From Tetradesmus obliquus (Eukaryota; Chlorophyta; Chlorophyceae; Sphaeropleales; Scenedesmaceae): a stretch of 64,000 nucleotides of DNA. Position 1 is the stretch's first letter. Every line of letters begins with the position of its first letter. Below the pieces are notes generated by a model. It was not told the DNA's origin. It saw only the letters and a list, made by a program, of their open reading frames with translations, and did not search any database. This document shows, one piece after another, positions 14,101 to 25,066 of the stretch. Both the position numbers and the translations under genes were made by a program. Location: the NCBI GenBank assembly GCA_030272155.1, contig CP126195.1:5191001-5255000 (forward strand), given 5' to 3'.

Positions 14101-14350
14101 CTTCCCACCAACAGCCTCTGCAGCAGCAGCAACAGAAACCACTGCTAGATGAGCAGGGCAGCTGGATGAAGCAGTGATGCGAATCCTGGTGTTGCTGAAG
14201 TATTTTCACCTGTTCCTGGCTGTGCACATCTACCAGCACGAGAGTGTTGCCGTTCTGCCTGGCCACTTCAGCAGCTGATGCGTACTGCACAGCTGCTGGG
14301 CAGCTGCAGCCGCACCCGAACCTAGGATCACCGATGTTTGTGTTCAACAT
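2115..14350 (-). CDS. CFAP43: CFAP43-type ciliary protein (WD40 plus coiled coil), 24 exons
   Basis: Exons 5' to 3': 14350-14210, 14117-14037, 13924-13751, 13480-13205, 12997-12724, 12518-12400, 12214-11973, 11787-11591, 11376-10687, 10450-10245, 10020-9820, 9580-9488, 9265-8793, 8648-8252, 7673-7557, 7141-6953, 6750-6646, 6426-6289, 6066-5464, 5129-4986, 4487-4296, 3480-3256, 3020-2903, 2695-2115. They sum to 5976 nt, 1991 residues, with phases closing throughout. Residues 1 to about 730 are WD40-like (LSVWQWRK; HAWAPEGVYFGCTNGA; LLSCGSDGSVRVW). The rest is coiled coil with Ala-rich inserts. Order and motifs match CFAP43, which with CFAP44 forms the tether/tether head of the inner-arm dynein f (I1) motor domains in the axoneme. 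Algae have several FAP43/FAP44/FAP244 members, so orthology inside that group is not settled. It is longer than human CFAP43 (1665 aa) because of Ala/Ser/Gln insertions. Several introns hold exon-edge copies. Confidence 0.85.
3777..4335. repeat. Five copies of the 3' edge of a CFAP43 exon
   Basis: A roughly 40-bp block starting CCTCCATGTCGCACTTCCTG recurs at about 3777, 3900, 4039, 4149 and 4296. The last is the end of the real exon 4296-4487. The others lie in the intron downstream (minus strand) and keep a GT at or near the donor position. Spacing is 110-147 bp. Confidence 0.9.
4412..4790. repeat. Three copies of the 5' edge of the same CFAP43 exon
   Basis: Blocks at about 4412-4487 (real exon), 4558-4637 and 4706-4787 share the acceptor and the segment encoding VEVPPAGVCGSLPDALLVG. 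The two outer copies lack the rest of the exon and have no donor. The exon therefore has ghost copies on both sides. Confidence 0.9.
5393..5475. repeat. 28-bp triplication at a CFAP43 donor site
   Basis: Three direct repeats beginning GTTCCAGGCCTCACCTGTGC. On the minus strand each contains a CAG/GTGAGG splice donor. Only the copy at 5464 continues into the large exon 5464-6066. Confidence 0.9.
7090..7268. repeat. Duplicated acceptor edge of CFAP43 exon 6953-7141
   Basis: A segment at 7218-7267 repeats the first about 45 bp of the exon (encoding MMGGRLERSGDEVA) together with its AG acceptor, one substitution apart from the real copy at 7095-7141. Confidence 0.85.
8025..8292. repeat. Three copies of the donor edge of CFAP43 exon 8252-8648
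   Basis: Blocks at about 8027, 8147 and 8249 share the sequence encoding EQLLEVKPGEVQ followed by GTGAGC on the minus strand. Spacing is about 100-120 bp. Only the 8252 copy is continuous with the whole exon. Confidence 0.9.
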
Positions 14351-14356
14351 CGGTGA
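14328..14356 (-). promoter_or_regulatory. Perfect 11-bp stem-loop over the CFAP43 start codon
   Basis: TCACCGATGTT (14328-14338) and AACATCGGTGA (14346-14356) are perfect inverted repeats with a 7-nt loop. The proposed ATG of CFAP43 (14348-14350, minus strand) lies inside the arm. In mRNA the hairpin would cover the start codon. A regulatory role is inference. Confidence 0.45.
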
Positions 14357-14784
14357 ACGTAAAATGTGTAATCAGCGGTGGGTTTGGTGTATCGATGACC
14401 CTCACTTCTGGTCAACACCACAGCACTGCATGGTTGCATCACAGCAGGGATCATGAACTCAATTTCGATGTCTCGCGTAACATGAAAACTAAATTTCTGG
14501 GTTAGCGGGATATCCGGCAGAGGATCATAGGCTCAGCATGTCATCAAACCCTAGTTCGAAGTGCTCAGCTGTGGTGCTGTGCTGGTCCCGTAAGGTGTGT
14601 CTGAGCTTACGCCAGTGCGTCTGTTGTTAAGGGTACATGTGCCTGGGTCAGTGACCAGGGCCGCACTCGCTGGGTCATTCAGCTAATGAGATTTGCAGCA
14701 CTGCTTGAAACAAGGGCGCTACCACAAGGCAGAGTCGTGGTGTTGCCACCAATCAAGGACTACAAACACAACGCACATGCAGAG
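14357..14784. other. Intergenic: CFAP43 upstream region and CCDC112 3' end
   Basis: No supported coding sequence. It should hold the CFAP43 promoter or 5' UTR. I cannot point to a clear TATA box or other named element. Confidence 0.5.
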
Positions 14785-14789
14785 TTACA
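14785..14789 (-). terminator. Poly(A) signal TGTAA for CCDC112
   Basis: TTACA on the plus strand (TGTAA on minus) 57 nt after the CCDC112 stop at 14846. Distance and motif fit chlorophyte polyadenylation. Confidence 0.55.
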
Positions 14790-14845
14790 TACTAAATTTT
14801 GGCAATGATGCCAACACCCACTGACGCACGTGCTGCACCGACCGC

Positions 14846-17504
14846 CTACAGCCGCATGCCGGATGCCCATGCTGGCACTGCCTTGTGCCCAAGGTGCAGC
14901 ACAAAGCCACCACCCATGCTGCCACGGCCCGCTGCTGTGCCCTCTGCTTGCCGCTGCCGTTCCTCTGCTTCAGCAGCAGCAGTGGCTGCCCGCGCTGCAG
15001 CCGCTGCCGTACCTGACAGCAACCGCCCTGGATCCCTGGCTGCCTTTGGCGTAGCAGCATCCTGCAGCTGCTCAAGTAGCTGCTGCTGCGCCTTCTCCCG
15101 CGCGGCTAGCTTCTCCTCTTTGGCTGCCAGCAGCTGCTGCTTCCGAGCCATGGCAGCGGCATTGCGCTGCGCTACCCGCTGCTCAGCCAGTGCCTGTGCC
15201 TGCTGCTGCTGCTGTTGCTGCACCGCAGTCAGCTGACCTGCCCCAGCCTGGTAGCCAGCCTGCAACCAGCGGCAACAAAGTTTGATGGTCAGAAACTTGT
15301 CCCGCTGTACAATAGCACATATGGTGACAATGACACATTCATAGTAACTACGCTGCTTGCCAGCTGTTGGCACCTTCAGTACGCAAAAATGCAACAGTGT
15401 GCATCACAAAATTGTATGCATGGTGTTGTGACCACCCACCTGGGTAGCAGCTGCCGCAGCTGCTTGCTGCTTTGCTGCCTTGGCCACCTCTAGCTGCTGC
15501 TTCAGCTCAGCCCGCTTCCGCTGCAGCTGCTCTGCCTGCTGCTGCCGCTGCCAGCGCTGCCGCTCTTCCTCTAGCCGCTGCTGCTGCGCTTCCTGCTCGG
15601 CACGCTCCGCCTTCCACTGCGCGACCGCCTGCTTCTGCAGCGCCCGCACCTCCTTATCAAGCTGGTCAGGCGCCTGCAGCTGTGCCTGCAAGGGATGCAT
15701 CACACACGGAAGCAACAGTTCTGGAATGATGCGTTTGTGATGCTACTGCTAGCTGAGTGGTCATTTTATGCCATTACCGGGCAGCAGGGACGGCACTAGG
15801 CAGCCAGAATGCTTCCTCGTCAACTGCCAACACAGAAGATGCTGCTCAAAGCTGCTGGCGGCCTGCAATGCCACATCATCACCTGCAGGGTAGCCTGCGC
15901 ATCCTGCAAAGTGGCCGCCTCAGCCTGCCGCGCTGCCTTCGCCGCATCACGCGCTGTGCGCCAGTTCACCAGCGCCACACGCCTGCAGGACAGCACACAC
16001 CCAAGCATCAGACAAGCAGCTGCAGCGCGCTCTGGGCCCCTGACCTCTCGCACGCCTCTCACCGCCAGTGCTGTGCTGCAGCTGCTACGAGCCAACTCTG
16101 CCGTCAAACCCATGGGCCTATTGTATCCCTGCTACTGCAGGCACAGCGATGCCTCTGCATGCCTGTTCGGTGCTAGGCAGAATCAAGACAGCTGCAGACC
16201 ACACGCTTGCGCTGGCAGGCCATTCACCAGCACTACCACACCTGCGCATGTCGAGCTCCGTGAGGTCTGCGTGCCAGCGCGAGTGGGTGATCACGGCCTG
16301 CCTGCTCTTGCCTGGCAGCGCGTCCACAATGGCGGCAAGCGCGGCGCTGTAGTCGCCCCTGCAGGTGTGTGGCATACGGCAAGCGGCGGTGGCGTTGTGT
16401 TCAGGAGCTACCTTTTGTCACGGAAAATAAAGGAAGACAGCAATGCTTGGCTGCAAGCGTTCAAGTTGTGCAGCATGGCATGCTGCCACGGCTGTTAGGT
16501 TTGCTATCGTGTGCTGAGTGTTACCTGCTTCGCCGCAGCAGTGCCACAAACGTGTTGTGGTCGTCAGGGTGCCAGCCGCCTGTTGCTCCATGCTGTGCCA
16601 CAAACTCATCATACGCCACCACTTCTGGCAGCAGTGTGCTGCTGCAGCTGCCACTGCTGCTGCTGTCCCTCCCACTACCTGCAGCAGGCGCTAGACTGAT
16701 TCTGCTACTGTTGTTACTGCTTCTTCTTCTTCTGCTGTTAGTAGATCCAGGCACATGCTGGGCGTTGCTGGGTGCAGCCGTTGCTGTGCTGGGGCGTGTG
16801 CGTGACATGCTGTTGATGCTTTTGCTGCTTTTGCTGACGCTTCCACCTGCATTGCGCTGCCTACGCAGCTTGCTGGGAGAGTCTTGCCTGCATGCTGCTG
16901 AGCTGAATGAGTCCTGCAAGCAGCCATCATCATTGCCGCTGTTGTAGCTGCAGCTTGCGCTGCCTCCCAGGAAACTGCCTGCTGCGGTTTGGCTGCTGCT
17001 TTCTTCTATGCTGTCAACACATAGCTGCAGAGTGCCTAGCTCGTCCAGCAGCTGCTGCTCTTGCTGCAGCAGCGAGGCATACTGCTGCCGCTGCTGCGCC
17101 TTGAGTGAGTTCAGCAGCTCAGTGAAGCTGCCGATGCTTGCTGCCAGGTCCTGGATGAAGGTTGGAGCAGGCGGTTGCTGCTGCTGTCCTTGATGCACCT
17201 GCATGTGCCAGGCACGGCAGGGAAATGTTTGGTTTCTCAACGCATGCCGCCAAAAATTGTACAGAGCAAGCAGCAGCACGTCATGACGGCTTTGTATCAA
17301 GCAATCGCCAAGGCTTGTGCAAAGATGTCACAACAGCAATGATTCTGTTGCACTGCTGCACTCTCACCTGCTTCTGCAGAGCAGCAAGCCGCAGCTTGGC
17401 ATCTGCCACTGTTGCAAACAGGGCACTACACTGCTGATGAGAGCCAAGCCCAGCTGCATCCAAATTGCTCAACTGCTGGGAGGCATCCGCAAGCTTTTTG
17501 AGTT
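14846..17504 (-). CDS. CCDC112: CCDC112 homologue, centriolar satellite coiled-coil protein (first exon unresolved)
   Basis: Exons: 17504-17368, 17198-16525, 16358-16242, 15982-15883, 15685-15440, 15259-14846 (TAG stop), giving 562 residues from the first secure exon. A core segment, EFVAQHGATGGWHPDDHNTF, then DALPGKSRQAVITHSRWHAD, corresponds to the CCDC112 GGW..YDHQNF...LPGK motif. The C-terminus LHLGHKAVPAWASGM matches the family's terminal IPHRAIPTWRQG motif, preceded by a DPGRL box. Between them lies an Arg/Gln/Glu-rich coiled coil (15440-15685 and the last exon). CCDC112 is a centriolar-satellite and basal-body protein in animals. The first secure exon needs a partner ending in phase 1. 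An open frame with an ATG at 17965 could hold it, but I could not place the donor. The neighbour CFAP43 is also ciliary. Confidence 0.85.
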
Positions 17505-18119
17505 CTGGGATGTGCAACAATCACATATGGTTAGGCCACGGGTCAGCAGCTGTGGTAAAGGCTTTGAATGTAGCTGTTGGCAGTGAAGCAGCATCACCTG
17601 CTGTTATGCGTGAGCTGGTTACGCACAGCCCCTTATTCGTCCTGAACCATTCTGATTTTTCCATGTGACCTTATCAGCGAGCCATAAACACGATTATGCT
17701 GCCCAACCAGTGCGTAATCACGGTCTCTGTTGTTGACTTCGACTGACTCCTGAGCGGGACCAGAACTAGGAATTGCAACCGCTGTTTGATTGGAGGTGCA
17801 CAAGGGCAAGTAATTTTCATATCCCACACTTGACCACGTTTGCTTCGCCAAGCTCAAAACCCTAGATGGCAGCACTGTACTTGTTGTACGACACCAGCAT
17901 GCACCTGCAATGCTCGTGCCTTGATCTTCTGGCAATGGAACTTCTGGCAACACATGGTGAACCATGACATACTCATGCACAGGACAACCAAGTGAATGGG
18001 GATGGGCAGCTGCACCCAGCATCTGGCTGATGCCTAGGGCAGATCCTGGTGCTGTGCCTGCCGCCAACTGTGCTGCATACTGTGCACAGCAAGCCCTTCT
18101 CAGCTTCAACACTACTTCC
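17505..18119 (-). other. Probable 5' region of CCDC112, with a candidate first exon
   Basis: The minus strand is open from above 18119 down to 17633, with an ATG at 17963-17965 followed by a non-repetitive, protein-like stretch (MVHHVLPEVPLPEDQGTS...). It lies just after the stop of the exonuclease gene (18120). It may be the CCDC112 N-terminal exon plus 5' UTR. No donor of the required phase was confirmed. Confidence 0.35.
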
Positions 18120-21100
18120 CTAGCTGCTCTGAAGCTGCTGCTGTTCCTGGTCGCCTGCCTCCTGCTCCGGCTCCTGGGGTTCAGGGTTTGACAAGTCATC
18201 CACAACCCCAGGGCTCATGCTTTGCGGTGCAGGGTCCACTATGCTCCATCCATCAGGGCTGCCATTGCCATCAGGGCTGCTGGACCCTGACGCTGCTTCT
18301 GCCTCTGCTTCTCCTTGTGTCTCTGCTGTTCCCTCTGCCGCTGCTACTGCTGCTGCTGCTTCTGCTGCAGCTTCTGGCGCTGCCCAGCTGTCTGCACTGT
18401 TTCCCCACTGCGCAGTTAAAGGATCGCCAGGGTCTAACGCAGGCCATCCAGCAGCAGCAGCAGCAACACCCTCAGCAGCAGCAGCAGCAGCGCCAGAATG
18501 CACATCAAGCCGATCCACGCTGCTGGCTGCTGCTTGCTGATCCCGCTCGCCACTGCTAGCTGCTGCAGCAGCCGAGGCCTGCGGGTCTAGCTCCTGCTGC
18601 TGTTGCTGCCGCCTGCTGCCAGAGCCCCTGCTGCTGCTGGCTCCTGAGCGCTGCTGCTGCTGCTGCTGCTGCTGCTGTGGTTCAGGCCCGAAGTCGAGTG
18701 CTTCCCAGCCACCAGCCTTTGTTGGCAGCAGGCCCTTCAGCGCCTGCCCAACCAGGATGAGAGACTCGTCACTGAAGTCCTGCAGGGTGCAACAAGCACA
18801 GCAACAAATAGAGGTGGATCAGCTAATGAAGAGACAAAAACACAGCAAAAAGCATGGCAAGACACGTCCAGCGACAGCGATACAAGGAGTGCTAGCAGTA
18901 CAGATACGGGTTGGAATCAGCAGAGCACGCACGGCATGCATGTCACGAATCCAGCAGCATACGCTGAAGCGCGCCGCAGCTATAGGCTGTGTAGCAGACA
19001 CCCCAGCGGCAATGGACGACGCATGTGACACACGGTGTCGAACCAGCGTGCAGGAGTATGCTTGCATTCGCCGCTGCAGCATTTCCCCGCTGCAGCATTT
19101 CCCAATCAGTTTGCATCAAGTGCTGCATGCAGCTCACAGCAGGCAAGTGTCATGCCTTCAACTTGTGTTTTCTTGCTGCAAGTAAACCCCCCACCTGGCC
19201 AGACATCCAGCGCAGGTAGTCCTGGTGCCGCGCAATCAGCACAGCCAGCGGCTCGCCTGGCCGCAGCAGCAGCAGCAGCAGCAGCAGCGTTGAGTGCCAA
19301 ACACACAGCAAGCAGCTTCTTCAAGAGCAGTGACAGAGAGCACCGCGCGATGTGTTATGTACAGCACACAAGGCAGCAAGCTTGCAGCCAAACCACCCAA
19401 CCTGGGGTGACGGTCAAGCAGATAGGCAGCGTACAGCAACCAAGCCAGCTCAAACTATAACCTGCATGGACCAACCCCGCACATGCAGTTTAGCATTTAA
19501 CACAGCACATGCAGTCTAGCATCCAATTCGCACACCACGAGATCAGCATGCACTCATTCCTACAGTGTCCACATCGTTGGCACATGTTGTGCAGCTGCGC
19601 AGCTGTGCTGTTCCGAACTCAATCCAAACTCACCTGCATACTTGCCGAAGGCCAGGATAGGCACCTCGCCCCTCCACTGGAACTTTCCATCTCCTGTGAT
19701 GTCCTGCGCCCGGCCGGGTGCCGCACACAGCGCAGCTAGCCCTGCCACATCCCGCGGCAGCGCAGGATAGCGCCGCAGCTGCGGCAGCAGGCAGCAGCAG
19801 AAGCACATGTAAGACAAGCCTACGCACCAGCAACAACCAGAGCACTCGCAGCAGCATACATAGCAAACAGCACAGCTTTCAAAGACCGCCAAGCTTTTCA
19901 GACACGGCTCACCTGCTCTACCAGCACCGCCAGTGTGGCCTGTGCATCAGCCAGTGCCGAGTGTGCCCCCGCATGGTTGCGCCCACAATGACATGCCACT
20001 GCATTCAAACACAGCAGAACTCTTTTGAAGAACAGCTCACCTGCTCCACCAGCACTGCCAGTGTGGCCTGTGCATCAGCCAGCGCCGAGTGTGCTCCTGC
20101 ATGGCTGCGCCCGCAATAGAAAGACACTGCAGCCCCCAGGTTGCGCTGCTCCTGCAAGCAGAACAGGCGGAAGGAGTCCACCACAGTGGCCCCCAGCGGC
20201 GGAAAATTCAAAACGCCCGCGCGTTTGAACTCGTTCCTGCAAGCGGTTTCAAAACAGCACACGAACAAACACAGAGACCGGTGTCAGCTGCAGTAAAATA
20301 ACCGTGAAACAAAAATTGTGTTGCCTCTGTTCACAGCAGTCCTCCAGCTGCGTTGCTTTGGTGCAGTGTGAGCAGTGATGCATGCACCCCACGTTACACA
20401 GGAAAAAGGCATACAAGGTGTTTTAACCTCTGATCCCGCCATCACCTCAGGATGGGCACATCCAACTTTTTTGCGTTGTAGCCGTGCAGGTCGCAGCCCT
20501 GCAGGAACTGCCCCACCCACTCCTCGGCAGCCTCCTCAAACCTCGGGCAGCCCGCCACGTCAGCATTGCTGATGCCGTGGATGGCCGTAAAATGAAACCC
20601 ATGCAGCCACAAACCCTAGCCTGATCCCTGTACTACACCTTTCCTACAGCTCTACTGCAGGCGCAAACTGAGCAGCAACGCTGCTCTTGCAAAATCGCCA
20701 TAGCGCCTGCAGCACACCCACCTCAGAATGGGCACGTCAAACTTCTTCGCGTTGTAGCCGTGCAGGTCGCAGCCCTGCAGGAACTGCACCCACTCCCCAG
20801 CAGCCTCCTCAAACCTCGGGCAGCCTGCCACGTCAGCATCGCTTATGCCGTGGATGGCCGTCACTTCTGCTGACATGGCGATGCCGGGGTTGAAGCGCTG
20901 CGGGCCCATCACCTGCACCTGCAGGGGCAAGGTAGCAGACATATTAAAAAAATTCCTTGGTAAAATTACACCTGTACTTGATGCAATGTTTGGCAAATTC
21001 ATGAACTTTGTAAAGGTCAAAACAAAAAACATAAAAAGAATTCAATAAAAATTAAAGGGTTGCATTGCATGTTGAAGCTTGCAGCCAGACTAACGACCCT

Positions 21101-22233
21101 GTAGCTTGGCGCTGCTTGCTCAGTTGGCGGTAAAGAACACTGACGCATGCGTGCTCAGCATATTAGCTTGAACTGCGCCGTACTAAAAATAATAGCTTTA
21201 GCAGGTACCGTATTGTTGTCTTGCAGTAACAGTGACATCGTTAGTTCGGCAAGCCAATACTTGCTGCACCTGATGCCACTGTAAAGCCTCCATCAGCTCA
21301 CACTTGGCGGCAGATCCATATGCTGTGTTGAGATCAAGTACCACGGTTACCTCTTTCACGCCTGCTGCTGCTGCTGCTGCTGCTTGCGCTGCCTGCTGCA
21401 CCCTCACCGTGCCATCTGGCATGAGCTTGACTGCTGCGATCTCCACGATTCTGTCACGTGTTACATTTGTGCCTGTTGACTCAATGTCAAATGTAACAAG
21501 CGGCCTGCTCAGTCTCAGAGGACCTGGCAGGCAGTACAAGCACACATGACAGAGGCAGTACACAAGATGGTCAGGCGGTACCGGCACAAATAGCAGAGGC
21601 TGTTTAGTGGATGTTGTTACAAAGAAGATTGCTTGCGTGCCTGCCTGCCTGCATGGTAGCTGCGTGCCTGCCTGCTGCTTGCTTGCATGTCCACTGCTCG
21701 CAGGGCTGTTGTGCAACTGGCAGCGTATCATGCGAGCAGCACTGTGATGCGCTGTGCAGCTGGCTAGGCATTGAGACACGCTGCGAGGGAGTTGAGACAA
21801 AGCTTGCTGCATTGTGCAACCATGCTGTGCTCACATTGCAGTGCTTGCAAGGCTAGCGCTCATGCAAGGCAGTGCACAGAGGAGTGTGGGCTGAGTGCAG
21901 CTGAAACATGATATTCGGCTGCACTCCACGAGTTTAACAGCAACGTACTTATTTTACAGAGCCGCAGGTCTCTGCACAGGCATTGCGATAACAAGGGAGT
22001 GTACTGCTGTTGCTGCTGCTGCTTTGGCGTCGTCCCCGCGCGATCTATGCAGCATGGGCATGAAAGCCCCACCTCGTCACGTCATATACAAATAAACAAT
22101 ACTCACTCATCGGCCAAAGCCATTGCACGACCTGCCTCCGAGCCCAAGTTGCGTAGTTTGCTGTTCCCCAGCCAAACAGAACTCCTGCCCCCAACCATAG
22201 CCAGTGGTTCGTCCACGACTGCTGTTGCGGCAT
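18120..22233 (-). CDS. DEDDh 3'-5' exonuclease with ExoX-like C-terminal region and N-terminal hydrophobic segment
   Basis: Exons: 22233-22107, 21523-21408, 20918-20722, 20236-20041, 19778-19634, 19256-19195, 18779-18120; 1503 nt, 500 residues. Exo I is DIEST (about residue 55), Exo II HGYNAKKFD (142), Exo III HSALAD (196-201), so all catalytic acids and the His of DnaQ/RNase T-type DEDDh nucleases are present. A second segment follows, VPILAFGKYAGEPLAVL, then DYLRW and DFSDE, as in the C-terminal region of bacterial ExoX-like exonucleases. The last about 200 residues are Ala/Gln/Ser-rich and look unstructured. The N-terminus has about 20 hydrophobic residues (WLWLGAGVLFGWGTANY), either a membrane anchor or an organelle signal. 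The ATG is real and joins in phase (A+GT gives Ser). Substrate is unknown. The domain pair resembles bacterial enzymes more than the usual eukaryotic ones. Confidence 0.85.
19915..20112. repeat. Duplicated donor edge of the exonuclease Exo III exon
   Basis: 19917-19985 repeats about 70 bp of 20041-20110, including the coding for HSALADAQATLAVL and the CAG/GTGAGC donor. The downstream copy lacks the first half of the exon. Confidence 0.9.
20445..20875. repeat. Duplicated exonuclease Exo II exon
   Basis: 20446-20590 and 20721-20870 share about 145 bp including the Exo II motif. The downstream (minus strand) copy has a donor-like GT but no acceptor, so it is a ghost of the real exon 20722-20918. 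Confidence 0.9.
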
Positions 22234-23850
22234 AGCTGATGCAATGCTAAACCGAAGTGCGGCTGTTGCAAGCGACTGTGGATGGAGACGCTCAGATCAT
22301 GCTGCAGGAATGAGCAAGTACGGTCACCGGATGCAGAAGGCGTGTGCGTGCGTCGCAGGTGGTTCAGTGCTGAAGAAATACGTCACATACGGGTGAATGG
22401 GTGGTGATGCGGCCATTCGCTGCTTGTAGGTCCCAGCAAATGTCATTGACGATCCATGTCCCGTCATCAGTTGTTATGGTTGGTTGCCGACTGCTCTGCT
22501 TGTCCCGGACAGACCTGCTATTTAAAAAACATCACAACTGCATAAACCATGGTTCAACAGGAGGCTTCAGGTGTTGACTGCTGCCATTGCAAGTTGTGCT
22601 CAGGGTCGGCTGCAGCGGGTCATTACCCTTACTTGGTGGCTGGTCTGACCACTGTGGCAGGATCTGCCACGCACACACAGCTGCTATGGCACGCTGCTGT
22701 AAATGTGACATGCATGTGACATCAAGGCGCACATTTTGCAGCGGTTGAAAGCGTCCAGAGTTGCAACTGCTGCATCATATGATGCAATGCAGTGCAAAAC
22801 AGCTGTCCTTACAAACATTGGACCAGCAACTCTGCACCAGCACCACATGCACGCTCGCGGCACCGTGCCCTGCAAATTTGCTTTGTGTGTACCAACCAGA
22901 TTGCAGGCCAATGCAAGCTGGTCAAACCAGGTCAACCACCAGGTCAAACCTGGTCAAACTCACACATGGCTGGCCACACCAACAACTGCCACCGCCCCAC
23001 CAAGTGCGCCACCAAACAGCTGTACACAATGTCCAAGCGGCAGGTGCTGATGTGCCACACTGCACCAATTGCAATGGCACTGGCAGCCCCATGCAAGGTG
23101 CTAGAGCTCCTGCCGCCACAGCTGTGTTGCAACAAGGGCATGCACACACAGCACGGTGGGCGACACACGAAACACACTACATTGGCAGCGCGTTGCTCAA
23201 GTCCCACCTGACCCTCAACTTTCAAGTGCAGCCAACCTGTCAGGCACAAATTGTGCAGCTGTCCTGCAGGGCGCAAAATTTTCTTCAAGGTTTGCAGTGC
23301 CAGAATACCGGCTTGGCCAACACGAGCAGTGGCTGCCTGCAGGTGAAGGCCTCCCAGGCGTTTCCGCAAATGCGTAATTGCAAACAACTTGTCCAAAACA
23401 AGGCATGTGTGTATGCTGGCGTACAAACATGTTGTGCGATGAGGGCACATCACATCATGAGTGCACACAGGTCACTGGGGCAAGCAGCGCCAGGACAGCT
23501 CTTCGGCAGCGCAGTCTGCTTTGCAGCAGTCTGCTGCTCCAGTGGCCATCCTTGCAGTCGATTTGCCACACAATACGCACAGCACCGACGAGCAAGTGCA
23601 GCAGAATGCAGCAGCAGTCCCTGCATCAGAGCTCACACCAGAACAGCCTGGCCCAGAACTTCACAGCTGAACTTCAACCTCCAGCAGAACTTCAGAACTT
23701 CAACTAGCAACTTGCAGCTCGACAACTCTGGGCCATGCTGGCAACTAACCTGAACCTGCCTAAGGCCTCTTGCCTTCACACCAAGCAAACCTGTCCAGCT
23801 GCTGCTGCCACTGCTGCTGCTGCTGCTGCTGCCTGGCTACAGCACCAACA
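22234..23850. other. Intergenic between exonuclease and alcohol dehydrogenase
   Basis: Holds the promoter side of the exonuclease gene and the 3' side of the dehydrogenase. Several long open frames exist on both strands (22761-23753 plus, 22944-23468 minus) but overlap one another and show no domain or splice logic. I see nothing that can be named. Confidence 0.5.
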
Positions 23851-24070
23851 CCGCTCAGTGTGAGCTTCACAGAATGATGCTCATGCTGATGTCGATGACA
23901 AACTTGAACTTCACGTCGCCCGCCTCCACACCGGAACTTTGCAGCAGCTGCTGCTGCTGCTGCTGCTGCTGCTGCAGCTGCACCGCCGGGCCTTGTCACC
24001 GCAGCTCAGTGTGAGCTTCACAGGATGAGGCTCTTGTTGATGTCGATGACAAACCTGAACTTCACGTCAC
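23850..24070. repeat. Duplicated last exon of the alcohol dehydrogenase
   Basis: 23852-23940 repeats the end of exon 24018-24119 (encoding [12 protein letters not shown]...) downstream of the real stop, with substitutions. It lies in the 3' UTR or flank. Confidence 0.85.
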
Positions 24071-24118
24071 CCGCCTCCATGCGCACCATGGCCTCGTTCA
24101 CGTAGTCAATGTCAATCA

Positions 24119-24154
<36 letters not shown>

Positions 24155-25028
24155 GGCAGCAGCAGCAAGCGTTACAGTCATTGCTGCGTAGCAGCAGCTG
24201 TCGAGATAGCGAGGGCAGAATGCTGCTTTCGTGCTGGCTCTGATCCAAGTGTAACGCATTCCCAAACCTGAGACACATCAGCTACCAATGCTTGCTGAAA
24301 CCCGACTACGCCACCCTTCTGTGACCATATCACATCAACCATCAGTAGCTGCTGCACTGACACATGTATTCAGGGTCCCTCACCTCCACATCCGCGGTGA
24401 TGCCGTGTGCACCACAGAAGTCCAGCATCTCCTGAGTCATGGCCAGGTTGCCGATCACGCTGCCAGACACAGTCAGGTTCCTGCAGGACAGAAGCAGCAG
24501 CAACACAAATTGGAACTTGATTGAAGTTTGTTTGAAACCCCAACAACACGTGGGGCCAAGTCAGCGGCCACAGCAGCGCCGCGCACTGCAGGCTCATGTA
24601 AAAATGGCCGGAGTGAGCTGCTGCAAAGGGGACAGGACAGCCAACCCCAACCCTTCCACACAAATTACGGCAATCTAAGAACCATGAACATCCCATTTGG
24701 ATTGACTGTCATCAGATGACAATGTAACGCACCTGAGGATCATGTCGAAGTGGTTGAGCGTGGGCTGCTGGGGAGGCAGGCCCACCATGACCAGATTGCC
24801 ACATTACATCAACCAATGACGGATATATAACAATTTATCATAGATACATAACAACATGACACCTGAACGCACCTGAGGATCATGTCGAAGTGGTTGAGTG
24901 TGGGCTGCTGGGGAGGCAGGCCCACCATGACCAGCCGCCCGCGTGGCGCCAGCAGCGAGGTGAGCGCGGTGATGTCGTGCTTGGCACTGACGGTGTCGAT
25001 GATGCCGTCCAGTGTGCCTGCAACCACA

Positions 25029-25066
<38 letters not shown>

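Noticed and set aside
17369-17520. CCDC112 start at 17520
   Set aside because: That codon is TTG, not ATG, and it lies upstream of a good acceptor AG at 17505-17506.
22761-23753. 330-codon plus-strand open frame
   Set aside because: It overlaps long open frames in two other frames, has no domain, a biased Thr/Gln/Ser/His composition and no splice context. Lack of stops is explained by composition.
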